Origin: Iris pallida
Lineage: Eukaryota; Streptophyta; Magnoliopsida; Asparagales; Iridaceae
Direction of reading: 5' to 3'
Length of the DNA: 64,000 nucleotides
Assembly: GCA_029216955.1 (NCBI GenBank)
Contig: JANAVB010044017.1
Coordinates: forward strand, 186,001 to 250,000
Made by a program: the position numbers and the translations under genes. The notes beneath the pieces are model-generated. The model was not told the DNA's origin. It saw only the letters and a list, made by a program, of their open reading frames with translations, and made no database searches. Numbering within the stretch: the stretch's first letter is position 1; each line of letters opens with the position of its first letter. Shown here in pieces: positions 47,999 to 58,938 of the stretch.

Positions 47999-48479
47999 AA
48001 TACTAAGACATCATCTACTACTATATAAGATATAGTGATAGGTTGTCGTATCATCATTGCCGAGGGATGAGGGTCGGAGGACAGTCAACTTTATCTAAGG
48101 CTACTTGCATAGTTTCTGCCTCGCCAGTCGAATGGCTGCAGAGACTATGTCCTGATCACCATGGCATACCGTAGACTAATGCAAATGGAGCTGGAAATAT
48201 CCGTCGCTAACCGGTCACTAGTCTGTCGGTAACTGAGAATTTTTTTGAAAAAAAATTGCAGCACTTTCCCTGTTCACAAAAATATGCATAAACCAAACCA
48301 ATATATAATGCACACCAATTATCCAAGAATCACATAGACCAAATATGCACATACGAATTTAATGCACACCAATTATCGTATCTACGGCTACATAGTTTCT
48401 GTCTCGCCAGTCGAATGGCTGTAGGGACTATGTCCTGATCACCATGTCGTACCGTAGATTAATGCAAATGGAGCTGGAG

Positions 48480-48585
48480 CCAAAATACAGAAACCAAAAT
48501 ACAAAATACAGAAACCAAAATACAAAATACAGAAACCAAAATACAAAATACAGAAACCAAAATACAAAATATAGAATCCAAAATA
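48480..48585. repeat. Minisatellite of about 21-bp units
   Basis: The unit CAGAAACCAAAATACAAAAT recurs four to five times with little change, ending in a diverged copy near 48570-48585. The 76- and 84-codon frames over it are repeat artefacts. Confidence 0.9.
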
Positions 48586-48630
48586 GGACCCTCTGTGAGA
48601 ACGGATGGCTCAGAACACAACCCAACCGGA

Positions 48631-49121
48631 GAGAATACTCTGAGAGATCCATCTGTGTAGGACGTATACTCTGAGATATCACCTTTACAAGAATGATATC
48701 AGTAGTGGGATCGAGTGTTGGAGGAGATACTATCAGAGTATACGTCCTACTCAGATGGGTCTCTCACCGTTACTATTTTTTCCTGACAGCATGGTGGATG
48801 TGCTCCGTCCACATATTCTTGCTCCGAGCCAAAACTTTGTCCCGGAGCTCAAGTGGACATCCTTGGTGTAGAGCTCGAGTGAGAGGTTCCTGACAGCATG
48901 GTGGTCTCCTTTGTTAAAGTTTTGACTCGAAGAAAGAATCTGTTGACGGAGCACATCCACCTTGCTGTCAGAAAAAAATATTAACGGTGAGAGACCCATC
49001 TGAGTAGGACGTATACTCTGATAGTATCTCCTCCAACACTCGATCCCACTACTGATATCATTCTTATAAAGGTGATATCTCAGAGTATACGTCCTACACA
49101 GATGGATCTCTCAGAGTATCC
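48631..49121. repeat. Hairpin 3 in CACTA element, arms about 205 bp
   Basis: The left arm 48631-48838 ('gagaatactctgagag' to 'caaaactttg') pairs with the right arm from about 48914 to 49121 ('aaagttttgactcg' to 'ctctcagagtatcctc'). The 75-base loop carries its own inverted 'ggagctcaag/agctcgag' words and a second 'cctgacagcatggtgg'. Confidence 0.85.
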
Positions 49122-49374
49122 TCTAGTGATAGGTTGTCGTATCATCACTGCCAAGGGATGAGGGTCGGAGAACAGTCAACTTTATCGACGGATACATAGT
49201 TTCTACCTCGCCAGTCGAATGGCTGCAGGGACTATATATGTCCTGATCACCATATCGTAGTCCAATACAATCCAGAGATTGACACAGTTATAGTTCATAT
49301 ATGTAGTCCAATACAAATAGTCTAATACAAAAACAACTCAATACAAATAGTCCAATACAAATAAGTACTAATAG

Positions 49375-49647
49375 CTAATGAGAACCACGCTGCTCACGCA
49401 AACGCTCAGTGATACGTTCACGCAACCACCTCAAAAAAATGAGATTTTTGGCGCGAGGAGAGCTGTCGTCCCTTGCAATGACTGCATGAAGAGTCCTCTC
49501 GGTCTCACTAGCTACCGGTGCTGGATGAATAGAACTCCCGGTCTCACTAGCAACCGGTGCCACTTCCTCCTTAACTGTAGGAGGAGCCACCTCAGCATTC
49601 ACTATTTTCCTCAAACGACGTGCCGCTCCTCGGGTCATGGGTGCCAT
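49375..49647 (-). CDS. Hypothetical ORF in CACTA element (90 codons)
   Basis: The minus-strand frame starts MAPMTRGAARRLRKIV, then VKEEVAPVASETGSS, a repeated PVASET unit, and a basic end (LRWLRERITERLREQRG). Its ATG follows 'cttaccag'. Family unknown. The VKEE unit is shared with the frame at 45653-45991 on the same strand. It could be exon 1 of an element-encoded transcript. Confidence 0.35.
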   Translation of the reverse strand: MAPMTRGAARRLRKIVNAEVAPPTVKEEVAPVASETGSSIHPAPVASETERTLHAVIARDDSSPRAKNLIFLRWLRERITERLREQRGSH

Positions 49648-50874
49648 CTGGTAAGATCTATAGTCACAAATAATATAATTGTAACATAAGCAAGCTAACT
49701 AAAGGAACCATCATGTAATTTGAGTACATTTTCGAAAGCCGATAAAGTATAAAAAATTCGATTTTTTGCCAAGTGTGAGAACGGATGGCTCAGAAGACAA
49801 CCCAAGATTCATTCAAGCATACATTAGTGTGAATCATCTATGTTCTGTACATATGGTGTAGTATATGTTCTTATCGTATCTAGTATCTGAAGAACATACC
49901 AGAATCAAGATGAACTCACATAATGTAATACTAAGACATCATCTACTACTATATAAGATATAGTGATAGGTTGTCGTATCATCATTGCCGAGGGATGAGG
50001 GTCGAAAGACAGTCAACTTTATCTACAGCTACATAGATTCTGCCTCGCCAGTCTAATGGCTGCAGGTACTATGTCCTGATCACCATGTCGTACCGTAGAT
50101 CAAATGGAGCTGGAACTGGAGCCAAAATACAGTACTACTTCACCATGTCGTACCATTTTACTCTCTCTCTCTCTCCTCCCTTCCCTCCGGTGCTCTCACT
50201 CTCTCCGGTGCTGTCACACTACTAATTCCTATGTGTTTTAAGTGTGAGAACGGATGGCTCAGAACACAACCCAAGATTCATTCTAGCATACATTAGTGTG
50301 AATCATCTATATTCTGTATACATATCGTGTAGTATATGTTAACCTTATCGTATCTAGTATCTGAAGGACGTACGTAACAAAATCAAGATGAACTCACTAA
50401 TGTAATACTAAGACATCATCTACTACTATATAAGATATAGTGATAGGTTGTCGTATCATCATTGCCGAGGGATGAGGGTCGGAGGACAGGCAACTTTATC
50501 TACGGTAACATAGTTTCTGCCTCGCCAATCGAATGGCTGCAGGGACAATGTCCTGATGACCATGTCGTACCGTAGATTAATGTAATTAATGGAGCTGGAA
50601 ATATCCGTCGCTAACCGGTAACTAGTCCGTCGCTAACTGAGATTGTCACATACACATATGTATATCACAGCTAGATGTATAGATATATACATCAATACAG
50701 AAGCACACAACTGATAGAACTCACACTGTCCTTGAGACAGTGAACATATACACCATGAATCCAAACCCCATATATATTCACATTTACTAATCCAAACACC
50801 ACCAAACTAATGGAACACCCAATATGGATAACATATTATTTAGCCAATATATAAACTCAGATGAATTTGAGAAG

Positions 50875-51690
50875 CAAAGCCACCCGCCGCCCCCGACCAA
50901 AGCCCGCCGCCCCAAGCCCGCCGCCCAGTAGTTCGGTTGCATATACATATGAAGAGTGCTTATGGGTGTGCGTCGGTTGCAAATAGCCCCGACGCACCCG
51001 CCCCAAGCCAGCCGCCCAGCCCCCGACGCCGCCGCCCCAAGCCCACCGCTCAGCCCCCGACCCAAGCCAGCCGCCCAGCCCCCGACGCCGCCGCCCCAAG
51101 CCCACCGCCCAGCCCCCGACCCAAGCCAGCCGCCCAGCCCCCGACGCCCCCGCCCCAAGCCAGCCGCCCAGCCCCCGACGCCGCCGCCCAAGCCCACCGC
51201 CCAACCCCCGACCCAAGCCAGCCGCCCAGCCCCCGACGCCCCAACCCCGCCTCCCAGACCCCGACGCCCCCGCCCCAAACCCACCGCCCAGACCCCGACC
51301 CAAGCAAGCCGCCCAGCCCCCGACGCCCCAACCCCAAGCCCGCCTCCCAGACCCCGACGCCCCCGCCCCCGCCCCAAGCCCACCGCCCAGACCCCGACCC
51401 AAGCCAGCCGCCCAGCCCCCGACGCCCCAACCCCAAGCCCGCCTCCCAGACCCCGACGCCCTTGTCCAGCCCCCGACGCCCCAACCCCAAGCCCGCCTCC
51501 CAGACCCCGACGCCCCCGCCCCAAGCCTACCGCCCAGACCCCGACCCAAGCCAGCCGCCCAGCCCCCGACGCCCCAGCCCCAAGCCCGCCGCCCAGCCCC
51601 CGACGCCCCCGCCCCAAGCCCACCGCCCAGCCCCCGACCCAAGCCAGCCGCCAAGCCCCGGATGGCCCAGCCCCAAGCGGGCCGTCCAGC
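50875..51690. repeat. GC-rich minisatellite of about 59 bp, G-quadruplex prone
   Basis: Units built from CCAAGCCAGCCGCCCAG, CCCCCGACGCC and GCCCACCGCCCAG recur with a spacing of 59 bp (e.g. 51003, 51062, 51121), with variants further right. The minus strand has many GGG/GGGGG runs a few bases apart. Four long frames on both strands (up to 322 codons) cross it, all Pro/Ala- or Gly-rich. They arise because the repeat has no stop codon in any phase, so I do not call a protein. Confidence 0.9.
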
Positions 51691-51702
51691 CCCTATACGA
51701 CA

Positions 51703-51850
51703 CCGCGAGAGAGAGAGAGAGAGAGAGAGAGATCGAGAGAGAGAGAGAGAGGGGGTTACCTTCGGGAGAGAGAGAGGAGAGGATGCCGACGCCGCCGACG
51801 ACACCGACGCCGATCACCGAAGCCGACACCGGCGAGAGAGAGAGAGAGAT
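51703..51850. repeat. GA microsatellite runs
   Basis: Two (GA)n tracts (about 51706-51752 and 51834-51850) flank a GC-rich 'gccgacgccgccgac' block. The layout, just inside the right subterminal array and reading out on the minus strand, resembles a GA/CT-rich promoter-leader region, but no start site can be fixed. Confidence 0.7.
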
Positions 51851-52271
51851 GAGAGAGAGTGAATTTGGGGGGAATGCAAAAAGTTCCCCCCGCCGTTTCT
51901 TTTAAAGTCTGGAATGTATATATAGCGACGGACGAGCGACTGGTAAAAAACCGTCGCCCGGCAGTCGCCTTTTTTGGTAAGTGTCGACTGAATATCCGTC
52001 GCTACATCGTCGAAAATATGTTCCGCCAATTTTCTACATAATTCTCGCCAAATATACGACTGTGTAGCGACGACGGTAAATCCGTCGCTATATCACCGTC
52101 AGTCTAGCGACGGATGCGCGACCTTTCCTCCTCCTAAAATTAAAATAAAAAATGGCAAAGGCTTGTAGTCGGAAATCAGTCGCTGAGCGGCCACAAAACC
52201 GTCGCTAATACTGACGAAAAAATTCCATCGCTAAAAAGTCGTCGCTAAATGAGTGTATTTTGGTAGTGCTA

Positions 52272-52865
52272 GTCGAACCCTCCTTCCACCTGAGTACTCC
52301 AGTACGAGAGCCAAGCCAGGGGGTACATCCTACGGTGAGGGAGCCATACGAGCAGTATTCCCGTAGAAGTGACAGGAGGCCATCCCGCCAGACCCGCTCT
52401 GACAGTACTCGCATGCAGCTTCCCTGCACGTACAATGGGGGTGCCGTGGTAGAAGATCCGACCCACTCCCAAGTGGAAGAAGAATCTGTGGCAAGGGTGT
52501 GCTTGAATCAAGGCACTCTTGCACCCAGATAACCATCAACTGCTGCTGCCAAAAGACGGTCGTGCAATCATCGAGCCGACGTTCCTTCTTTCAGAGATTT
52601 CACTCGACGTCGACCCCACGCCAGAGGCTTAATAGGGGTCGGTAAGCCATAGAGAAGATGAACTCCACATCGCCACATGCTACGCGATGCAGGGTTCCAG
52701 AGCTTTCAAGAAGCCCTACTAGAATCCTTCCATGTCGGTTGCTAAACCGAAGAGGAGGCCAGAGAGCAGCAAAGCCAAGGTACTCGATGAAGGTGTGTTC
52801 CAAGGCACCCGTTCCAGATCTGCATTAGGTGCCATACCAAATACTGGGGTAGCCAGCCTCCTACC
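52272..52865 (+). pseudogene. Gypsy element 5' coding region, second part (after the CACTA insertion)
   Basis: Coding-like sequence resumes directly at the CACTA right TSD (LVEPSFHLSTPVREPSQG, then SRQTRSDSTRMQLPC) and runs to a stop at about 52532. Further degenerate sequence follows up to the gag-like frame. No known domain is visible. It is the continuation of 43806-44471. Confidence 0.5.
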
Positions 52866-54290
52866 ATGCACGACAACCCTGTGTTCCGATCTGAGGAGGA
52901 GCAATACAACACGGATGCCTCCATCAGTGCAACTAGTCACTCGACTGGGGGTAGCAACCATGCTGAGTCCGAGGAAGATTACAATCTTATGGTGTATCCT
53001 CAAGACGGCGAGGCTCAAGCGTCTGAGCCAGAGAGCAAAGGATCCACGGCTCCCTCGACCCATCCTCACACTTGGTCCATGTTTATGGTCGATGACAACA
53101 AAGAAGACAACAACGAAGCTCTCAGACGTATCGAAGCCCTCGAGGCAAAGTTAGATACGCTGACGGACACCATGAAGACCCTGTCTTCGGTCATAATCGA
53201 CCTTAAGGGTAATATGGTCCCCGCTGCCTCTACACTTGTGCTTGATCTACCAACCAATGACGGATCTAGCAGGCTGCCTACCATCCACCATACAGGACCC
53301 TCCTCGTCTACTCTATCGACTATTGGTTCTGCAATGCCGACCGAGATACAACAGGCCATCAAGGAGCTGTATGCTCATCATGATGCCAAAGAGAAGCAAG
53401 CAGCACTCTGGAAGATGGGTATCTGGCAGCCATACCCTGCCGAGTAGGACAAAGTCGTCTACCCTTCCAAATACAATCTGTAGACGCTTACACCCTATGA
53501 AGGGAAAGAGTCTCCTCGACAATACTTGAGGTACTTTGTCTCGGTAACTGGGCACCTGCTAAAGGACGACGCCCTCCTATCCTACATATTCATAGGAGCC
53601 TTGAAGGAGGTAGCCTATGAATAGTTCTGCAGTCTTTCGGACGATTGTATCTCGTCATTTGAAGACCTGAAGACTCTGTTCGTGGACCGATTTTACGAAA
53701 GAGTGATGGATATGACGATGTCGACCCTTATAGAAATTATCCAGAGGGAGAAGGAGCCTGTCTGCGCATATATCGAGTGCTTCCGCCAAGCAGCCCTCAG
53801 ATTACCGCCCAGTATGCCTGAGTCCATGCTTATGGACTCATGCTGCAAGAACATGCTACCCGTAATTAAATTATGGCACAGTGCTCCCTGCACGGAGTTG
53901 ACGCCTTTCATTACAGAGGCGGACGCCGCACAGAGGAAAGCCCAGGACGCACATCTCTTGGGGCTACACTTTCATGCGCCTGAAGACAATGGGAGACGCT
54001 CGTCCAGCAACAATCCCAAAGATGGAAAAGACAAGCAGGCCATGACCGTCAACATCTCCAAAGGTTCAGCATTCGTGAACCCCAAGTCTGCAAAAACACA
54101 GAGGCCGAGGGAGACTTACTCTTTCAATAACGAGGATACTCTGGAGCTCTTCGAAATGCTTACGAAGAGTGGCAAACTGTCTATCCCGGCACCCAGGCGT
54201 CCCGATGAAGTAGAAAAGCTGGACCATACCAAGTACTGCCATTATCATCAGTATGTCCACCACTCAACACGAGATTACTGTATTAAAAAG
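52866..54290 (+). pseudogene. Gag of the gypsy element, with three in-frame amber stops
   Basis: A single phase carries gag-like sequence from 52866 to about 54290. It has an acidic N-terminal region, a coiled-coil-like stretch (EALRRIEALEAKLDTLTDTM), then after TAG stops at 53445, about 53480 and about 53622 the conserved gag core (YLRYFVSVTGHLLKDD, FEDLKTLFVDRFYERV, CAYIECFRQAALRLP). Near the end is a Cys/His module (KYCHYHQYVHHSTRDYC), typical of plant Tat-group gag. A frameshift near 54285 moves the downstream coding to another phase. Gag would form the virus-like particle; this copy cannot. Confidence 0.8.
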
Positions 54291-54724
54291 GCAAATCCAG
54301 CGCCTCATCAATGCTAATGTCATATCGTTAGATTATGAGGAGAAGACCGTCACGACCAACATAGTTACTCTCCAGTTTAGGAATTTTCCACCTACAGAGG
54401 TGCAAGACGGCATCGTCCCTATTCTAAAGGCGACAATGGAAGTAGTCAACCTTCCACTAGCACAGAACAACGCTCAAGGGCTCATCCCGTTCTCCACACC
54501 TCGAAACGAAGTCATGTGGGTTCATCCTGACTTAATCCCCGATATGATGCCACCTATGACCCTTTCTACCAAAGGAAAGAAAAGTAAAACATGTCGTATG
54601 GTTTCGGCTTCGACTGATGATGCTTTGGTGACCACCCATTCAGCGTAGCGACAAGAGGAGAGCCACGCTCCAGAGCAGGAGGAGTCTCCACCGACTACTT
54701 CCTCTGTCCCAGATATATCAGGAG
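54253..54724 (+). pseudogene. Gag/spacer continuation in a shifted frame, cut by LARD element
   Basis: After the frameshift the coding continues in another phase (LKRQIQRLINANVIS, then EVMWVHPDLIPDMMPP) to a stop at 54646. It then continues with EQEESPPTTSSVPDISG up to the insertion of the second LARD-like element. The right part resumes at 62043. Confidence 0.65.
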
Positions 54725-54729
54725 CAGGT

Positions 54730-57700
54730 TGTGAGACTCATCTCACAGTATCGGTATTTATATATGGATACATATTTTGTAGTATATTTCGTATATTTTT
54801 GGTTTTCGGAATGCTTTACAATTTTCCCCAAATTATAGATTCTCCTTGAACGACATACCGACGGTGTACCGGTATATACCGACGGCATACCGTCCAGGAA
54901 GATTTTCCATATTTTGGATATTTTCGATTTATGATATTTTCATGAATAGTATTTCTGATATTTTCATGAATAGTACTTCTGATATTTTCAAGAATAGTAT
55001 TTCTGATATTTTCGTGAATAGTATTTAGATATTTTGATAAATAGTATTTAGATATTTTTGTGAATAGTGTAGATGCATTCTATTATCCAATGGACAATTG
55101 ATTTTCTTTCAATGGCTAGGACTGGTCTAGAATGTGACATGGATCACAATCCAATGGTCATGATTAATTTACCCCTTATATATATATCCATTGAGTTTCT
55201 CTCTCCTCTTTTTTCTTTCTTTCTCTATTTCCTCTTCACTCTCTACCCTCTTCCTCAAGCTAAGAAAGGCTTGGCCTTGAGGCCTAGAGTGTGGTTTCGT
55301 GCCCCTCTTGGTGGTGTAGTAGAAGATTAGGCTTGGAACTTAACCCTAGGCAAGTACATCTTGCACAAAAGTGACATGACCATGCTATAATTTTGTTTTT
55401 CATAGAAATTAAAGTTTTATTGTTCTATAATATGCTCCTCTAAATTGTTAACATCTTTAGTATATAACACTTTTGGTTTTGATCGGTAGAATTACGTAGA
55501 TCTGAGTTTCTAGATGAGATTTTTGAGTATTTTAAGGTATTGATCTATCAAATGCTTTAATTTGTGAAAACTAATACTTCCATGTTGTAGAAAATTCAAT
55601 TCTATGTAATTTTGACTTTTGAAAATCCGAATTTCGATTTAAAATGAAGTTTTTATGGCCGAAACAAGTTTTGGCAAAAATTTGAATTTTGTTACTGTTT
55701 GGAAAATCGGTATACCGACGGTATGCCATAGTATACCAACGATATATCGATTTTTGTACTAGAAACTTTCTGTCTTTAGGCCGAAATACCGTCGGTATGT
55801 CGCCGTACACCGCCGGTATGCCGTTTTATGCCGAAATTGGCTGTTTTAGTCTGAATTTAGCTATTTTTGCCCGTTTTTGTCCATTTTTGATATTTTCTCG
55901 ATTGTAATGGACTCTTAACATGATTAGATGACCTTGTATAGTTAGAGAATAATTGTACACCCTATATACACTTGACACTAATATATTTTCATGAATTGTT
56001 TTATGTCATGTACCTATCTTTATTAATTTCTTCCCACATGCCATGATATGTTTTCCTATTGATTTCTTCTTACATGCCATGATATGTATTCTCGTGTCTT
56101 TTCCGATTTTATGTCAAGTACATGTATTGTCTAGCTGTACATTGATTGATAGTAGCCTGTCATGGCATACTCATGATTTTCGTACATGTCCAGATTCTTG
56201 ATAGTGGCTCGTAGTAGCGCACTCATGACTTGATTTTCTTATTGATTTCTAGACCCAAGATATGAGTACATGTTCTTTATTGACACCCTGGATATAGCTT
56301 GATAAATATTAATCTATTGCATCTTGGCACTGGACAATCGAGTATGAGTATTGTTTCGTGTATCACGTAATGTTAGTACGGGGATGTTCGTAAGTGATAA
56401 CTTACGAATTACTCGTACATAACACACGTCATCTTAGGAAATTCTTGAGTGTCCATGACTTAAGGATTTGACATGAAGATGATAAGGTAAATGACTAGTA
56501 AAATTCAAGTAGAACATTATAGGAGGAAATTCGTATTACCAACCCCGAGCTCCAAGGGCCCCATGAGGTATGGCTCAACCCTGCTAGATAAGGGCTCCAT
56601 GACCTACCAAGTTTGCGCATATTGATACACGATCGAGTCACATGTCCTGTCGGATTGCGGCACAGTCAGTTATATGTGTTATATGATACGATCGAGTCAC
56701 ATGTCGTGCCGGGTTGCGGCACAGTCAGTTATTTATTTTCTTTTACAAGTATATGATATGTTTGTTTATGTTACAAGTCAAGACACGTTTCATCTGCCAG
56801 CTGTCTTATTGGGCAATAGATGTACTACTCATACCCCTGGACATCCGGGTATCTGCAGTCAGGTAGTTGCGAAAATCCTCAACTTGCATACTAGTAATTA
56901 GTATTGTGATAACCCTAGCTAGTTAATGATAGCAAGCCGTAGGTAATGATTGGCCATGCACTTTTGGTTGTGCGTTAATTTATATGTTCTTATGTCGATG
57001 AGTGGCTATAGGCTAAGTTCTGCTAGGGAAAAGATCTGCAACCCTGGTCCTTGTTTGGTTTAAGGGTTGTGGCTCCGATTTCTAGTAGTTCCTAAGTCCC
57101 TTGTTGCTCATTGGCTTATTGTTCTCTATTGCTATATGGTTTAGTATTTCCATTCAGTCATTTATATTCTCGAGATACGTGCATTGGTACCGTACTAGTC
57201 TTGACCCATATTTATTTATTTCTGTCATCATGTTGTTGTGTTGTTGTTGGGCTTTGTCGTTCACCTCGAGCCTTCCTTGTGGTACTTGCTATTTGGGGTC
57301 TGACCCCACTAGTTTTGTATGGCCAGGTTCCATAGTTGATCACGAGGATCTACCGTCTTCTCCTCCGGATGGTTCGCACTCAGAGGACCGACATGGATTA
57401 GCGAGTGGGTTACCTTTATTTTTTACTTTATCTTGCACTTTTATTTTGTGGTGTATTAGCCAAAGAAATATGTTAGTCCTTGTTTCTGGATTTTGTTCCC
57501 TCCGTCTTAGTACGGCGTGGATGTATATTCTGGACAGCTGCTAGTTGTACATTTACGTACCTTTTGTATAGTCAGTTGATATATCTTTTATTATGTCAGC
57601 TCTCATGATTATATATGTACTTGTATTTGGGACGCCTTACCCATCTCATATATGATTTACTCTTTATTGCTTCTTATGTTGATTGGATTGAGATAGGATT

Positions 57701-57855
57701 TGTTCGACCTTAGGAGTCATCAGTGGCATGCTAGAGTCCTCCCACTTGTCTTCTAGACAGCTTTGACCGTATCACGGGGTATTGGCGTACTCTGATATAC
57801 GTAGCTGGCTTTATTTTGCCCTCGATCTCCAGTATTCTGGTTCTGGGACATGACA
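54730..57855 (+). repeat. 5' LTR of second LARD element
   Basis: Features in order: an AT-rich start, 'taccgacggtgtaccgg' block, an array of 'tgatattttcatgaatagt' units (54928-55066), a probable core promoter ('accccttatatatatatcc' near 55170) followed by a C/T-rich leader, 'cggtataccgacggtatgcc' palindromic blocks (55708-55830), and two 'cgatcgagtcacatgtc' repeats near 56630-56700. The 147-codon frame at 57101 is also present in the other LTR (61286), but has no known motif. Confidence 0.92.
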
Positions 57856-58938
57856 GGGTTTTTTGGTGGCCCATGCAGGTCTGTCTTCAGACTTGTGGGA
57901 TATTCATCTTGTTAGAATTTTAATCCTATATTTGTCTTCTTTTGATCTCCTCTTGCTGATCGCTTCATCTCATTTTTCTTGAACTGTGAACATGCTTGAT
58001 ATGTCTTTGCTCTATTCCTGTCCCTTTTGATATCACGTGTCCTTATCATTCTGGGACACCTAACCTTCTTATCTATTTCTTTCGAAGATTTTATTGCTCC
58101 GTCTTCTTCCTTGGTTCAGGCAGTATGTCGGCATCAGATCCCGCCTCTATAGAGTCATGTACTAGTACCATCTCAGCATCTGGTGGCAGCTCAGTTCACT
58201 TTACTCCAGTCAGTTCAGCTAATAAAGTCAGCCCGATCCCATGTTCAGCACCTCCTTCCGACGCGGTCTCAGCAGATTTAATGTCAGCATTCGGCATAGT
58301 TTGCCCAGGTCCTGTAAGTCAGATAAAATCAGCAGCAGTCCCAATGCATAGACAGAGAGAGTTTGTTATCATTGAGCAGATGTTGGCCGAGGGCAGTCAG
58401 ATTGTTAGTAAGCTTCTGAGGTGTTCCTTCAGTCATTCTTATTCTTGGGTTCTGTTGACGGCCTTGTATTCCATTCATACCCGGAATGCGAAGGTCGACT
58501 TGACATATTCGGCGAGTGAACACGAGTTTCTCGTACCACTCATCTGCCTCCGTATCTCGTGATGCACGATATCTATCATGTATTCCGACTACGTAGGTGC
58601 GTCCTGGATTAGAGTCATGTCTTCGACTGAGTCGTTGGTACCGACTTACTTCAAAACTTGACCCTTGTCCACTTTGTGAGTCAGCGTAGACAAGCGAGGA
58701 CAAATCCCTACTCAACTGACTCAGGGGTATATTATTCCACATGCCTCCTTTTCTTGTATTATATATGTATGTATTTATTATTTTCTATATTTATTTAAAT
58801 TCTGTATCTCAAATATCACTTATACACGGGATGTTTTCTTTTGATGTGTTATGATTTTACATTATTTTAGCATGTGTATTTTTGCTCGACTGGCTTTAGG
58901 AAATTCCGAGGACAAAAATTTTCTAAGTTGTGGAGAGT
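57856..58938 (+). pseudogene. Internal region of second LARD element: leader/gag-like piece fused to integrase remnant
   Basis: The candidate PBS TGGTGGCCCATGCAGG starts at 57864, 8 bases after the LTR. A frame at 57996-58562 includes SMSASDPASIESCTST and REFVIIEQMLAEGSQIV, which may be a gag N-terminal remnant. At 58562 the sequence switches to MHDIYHVFRLRRCVLD, then a stop, then SHVFD. This is a close match to the HDVFHVSQLRRYVAD segment at 2498-2944, i.e. the integrase C-terminal/chromodomain linker. Everything from protease to the integrase core is deleted. The 3' end carries 'ccgaggacaaaaattttc' before the LTR. Confidence 0.75.

Larger units (their letters stand above)
44472..52268. mobile_element. 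Non-autonomous CACTA element, 7797 bp, TSD CTA
   Basis: The ends are CACTACCAAAATTTATC on the left and, reverse-complemented, CACTACCAAAATACACTC on the right. The 3-bp TSD CTA lies at 44469-44471 and 52269-52271. Both subterminal regions (about 44500-45190 and 51920-52250) are packed with TAGCGACGG/CCGTCGCTA words in both orientations. No transposase frame is found. The interior contains three long hairpins, repeated modules, two short minus-strand frames, a 21-bp array and a large G/C minisatellite. It sits inside the gypsy element's 5' coding region and splits it. Confidence 0.93.

Noticed and set aside
48480..48585. Regular short repeats that might suggest a CRISPR array
   Set aside because: The units are directly adjacent with no unique spacers, and the context is a plant CACTA transposon.
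50787..51905. Gly-rich and Pro-rich frames up to 322 codons
   Set aside because: They are readings of a 59-bp minisatellite that has no stop in any phase; the unit is not a multiple of three and all frames are open.
57101..57544. 147-codon frame in the LTR, repeated at 61286-61726
   Set aside because: It is present in both LTRs only because LTRs are copies; hydrophobic low-complexity translation with no known domain.
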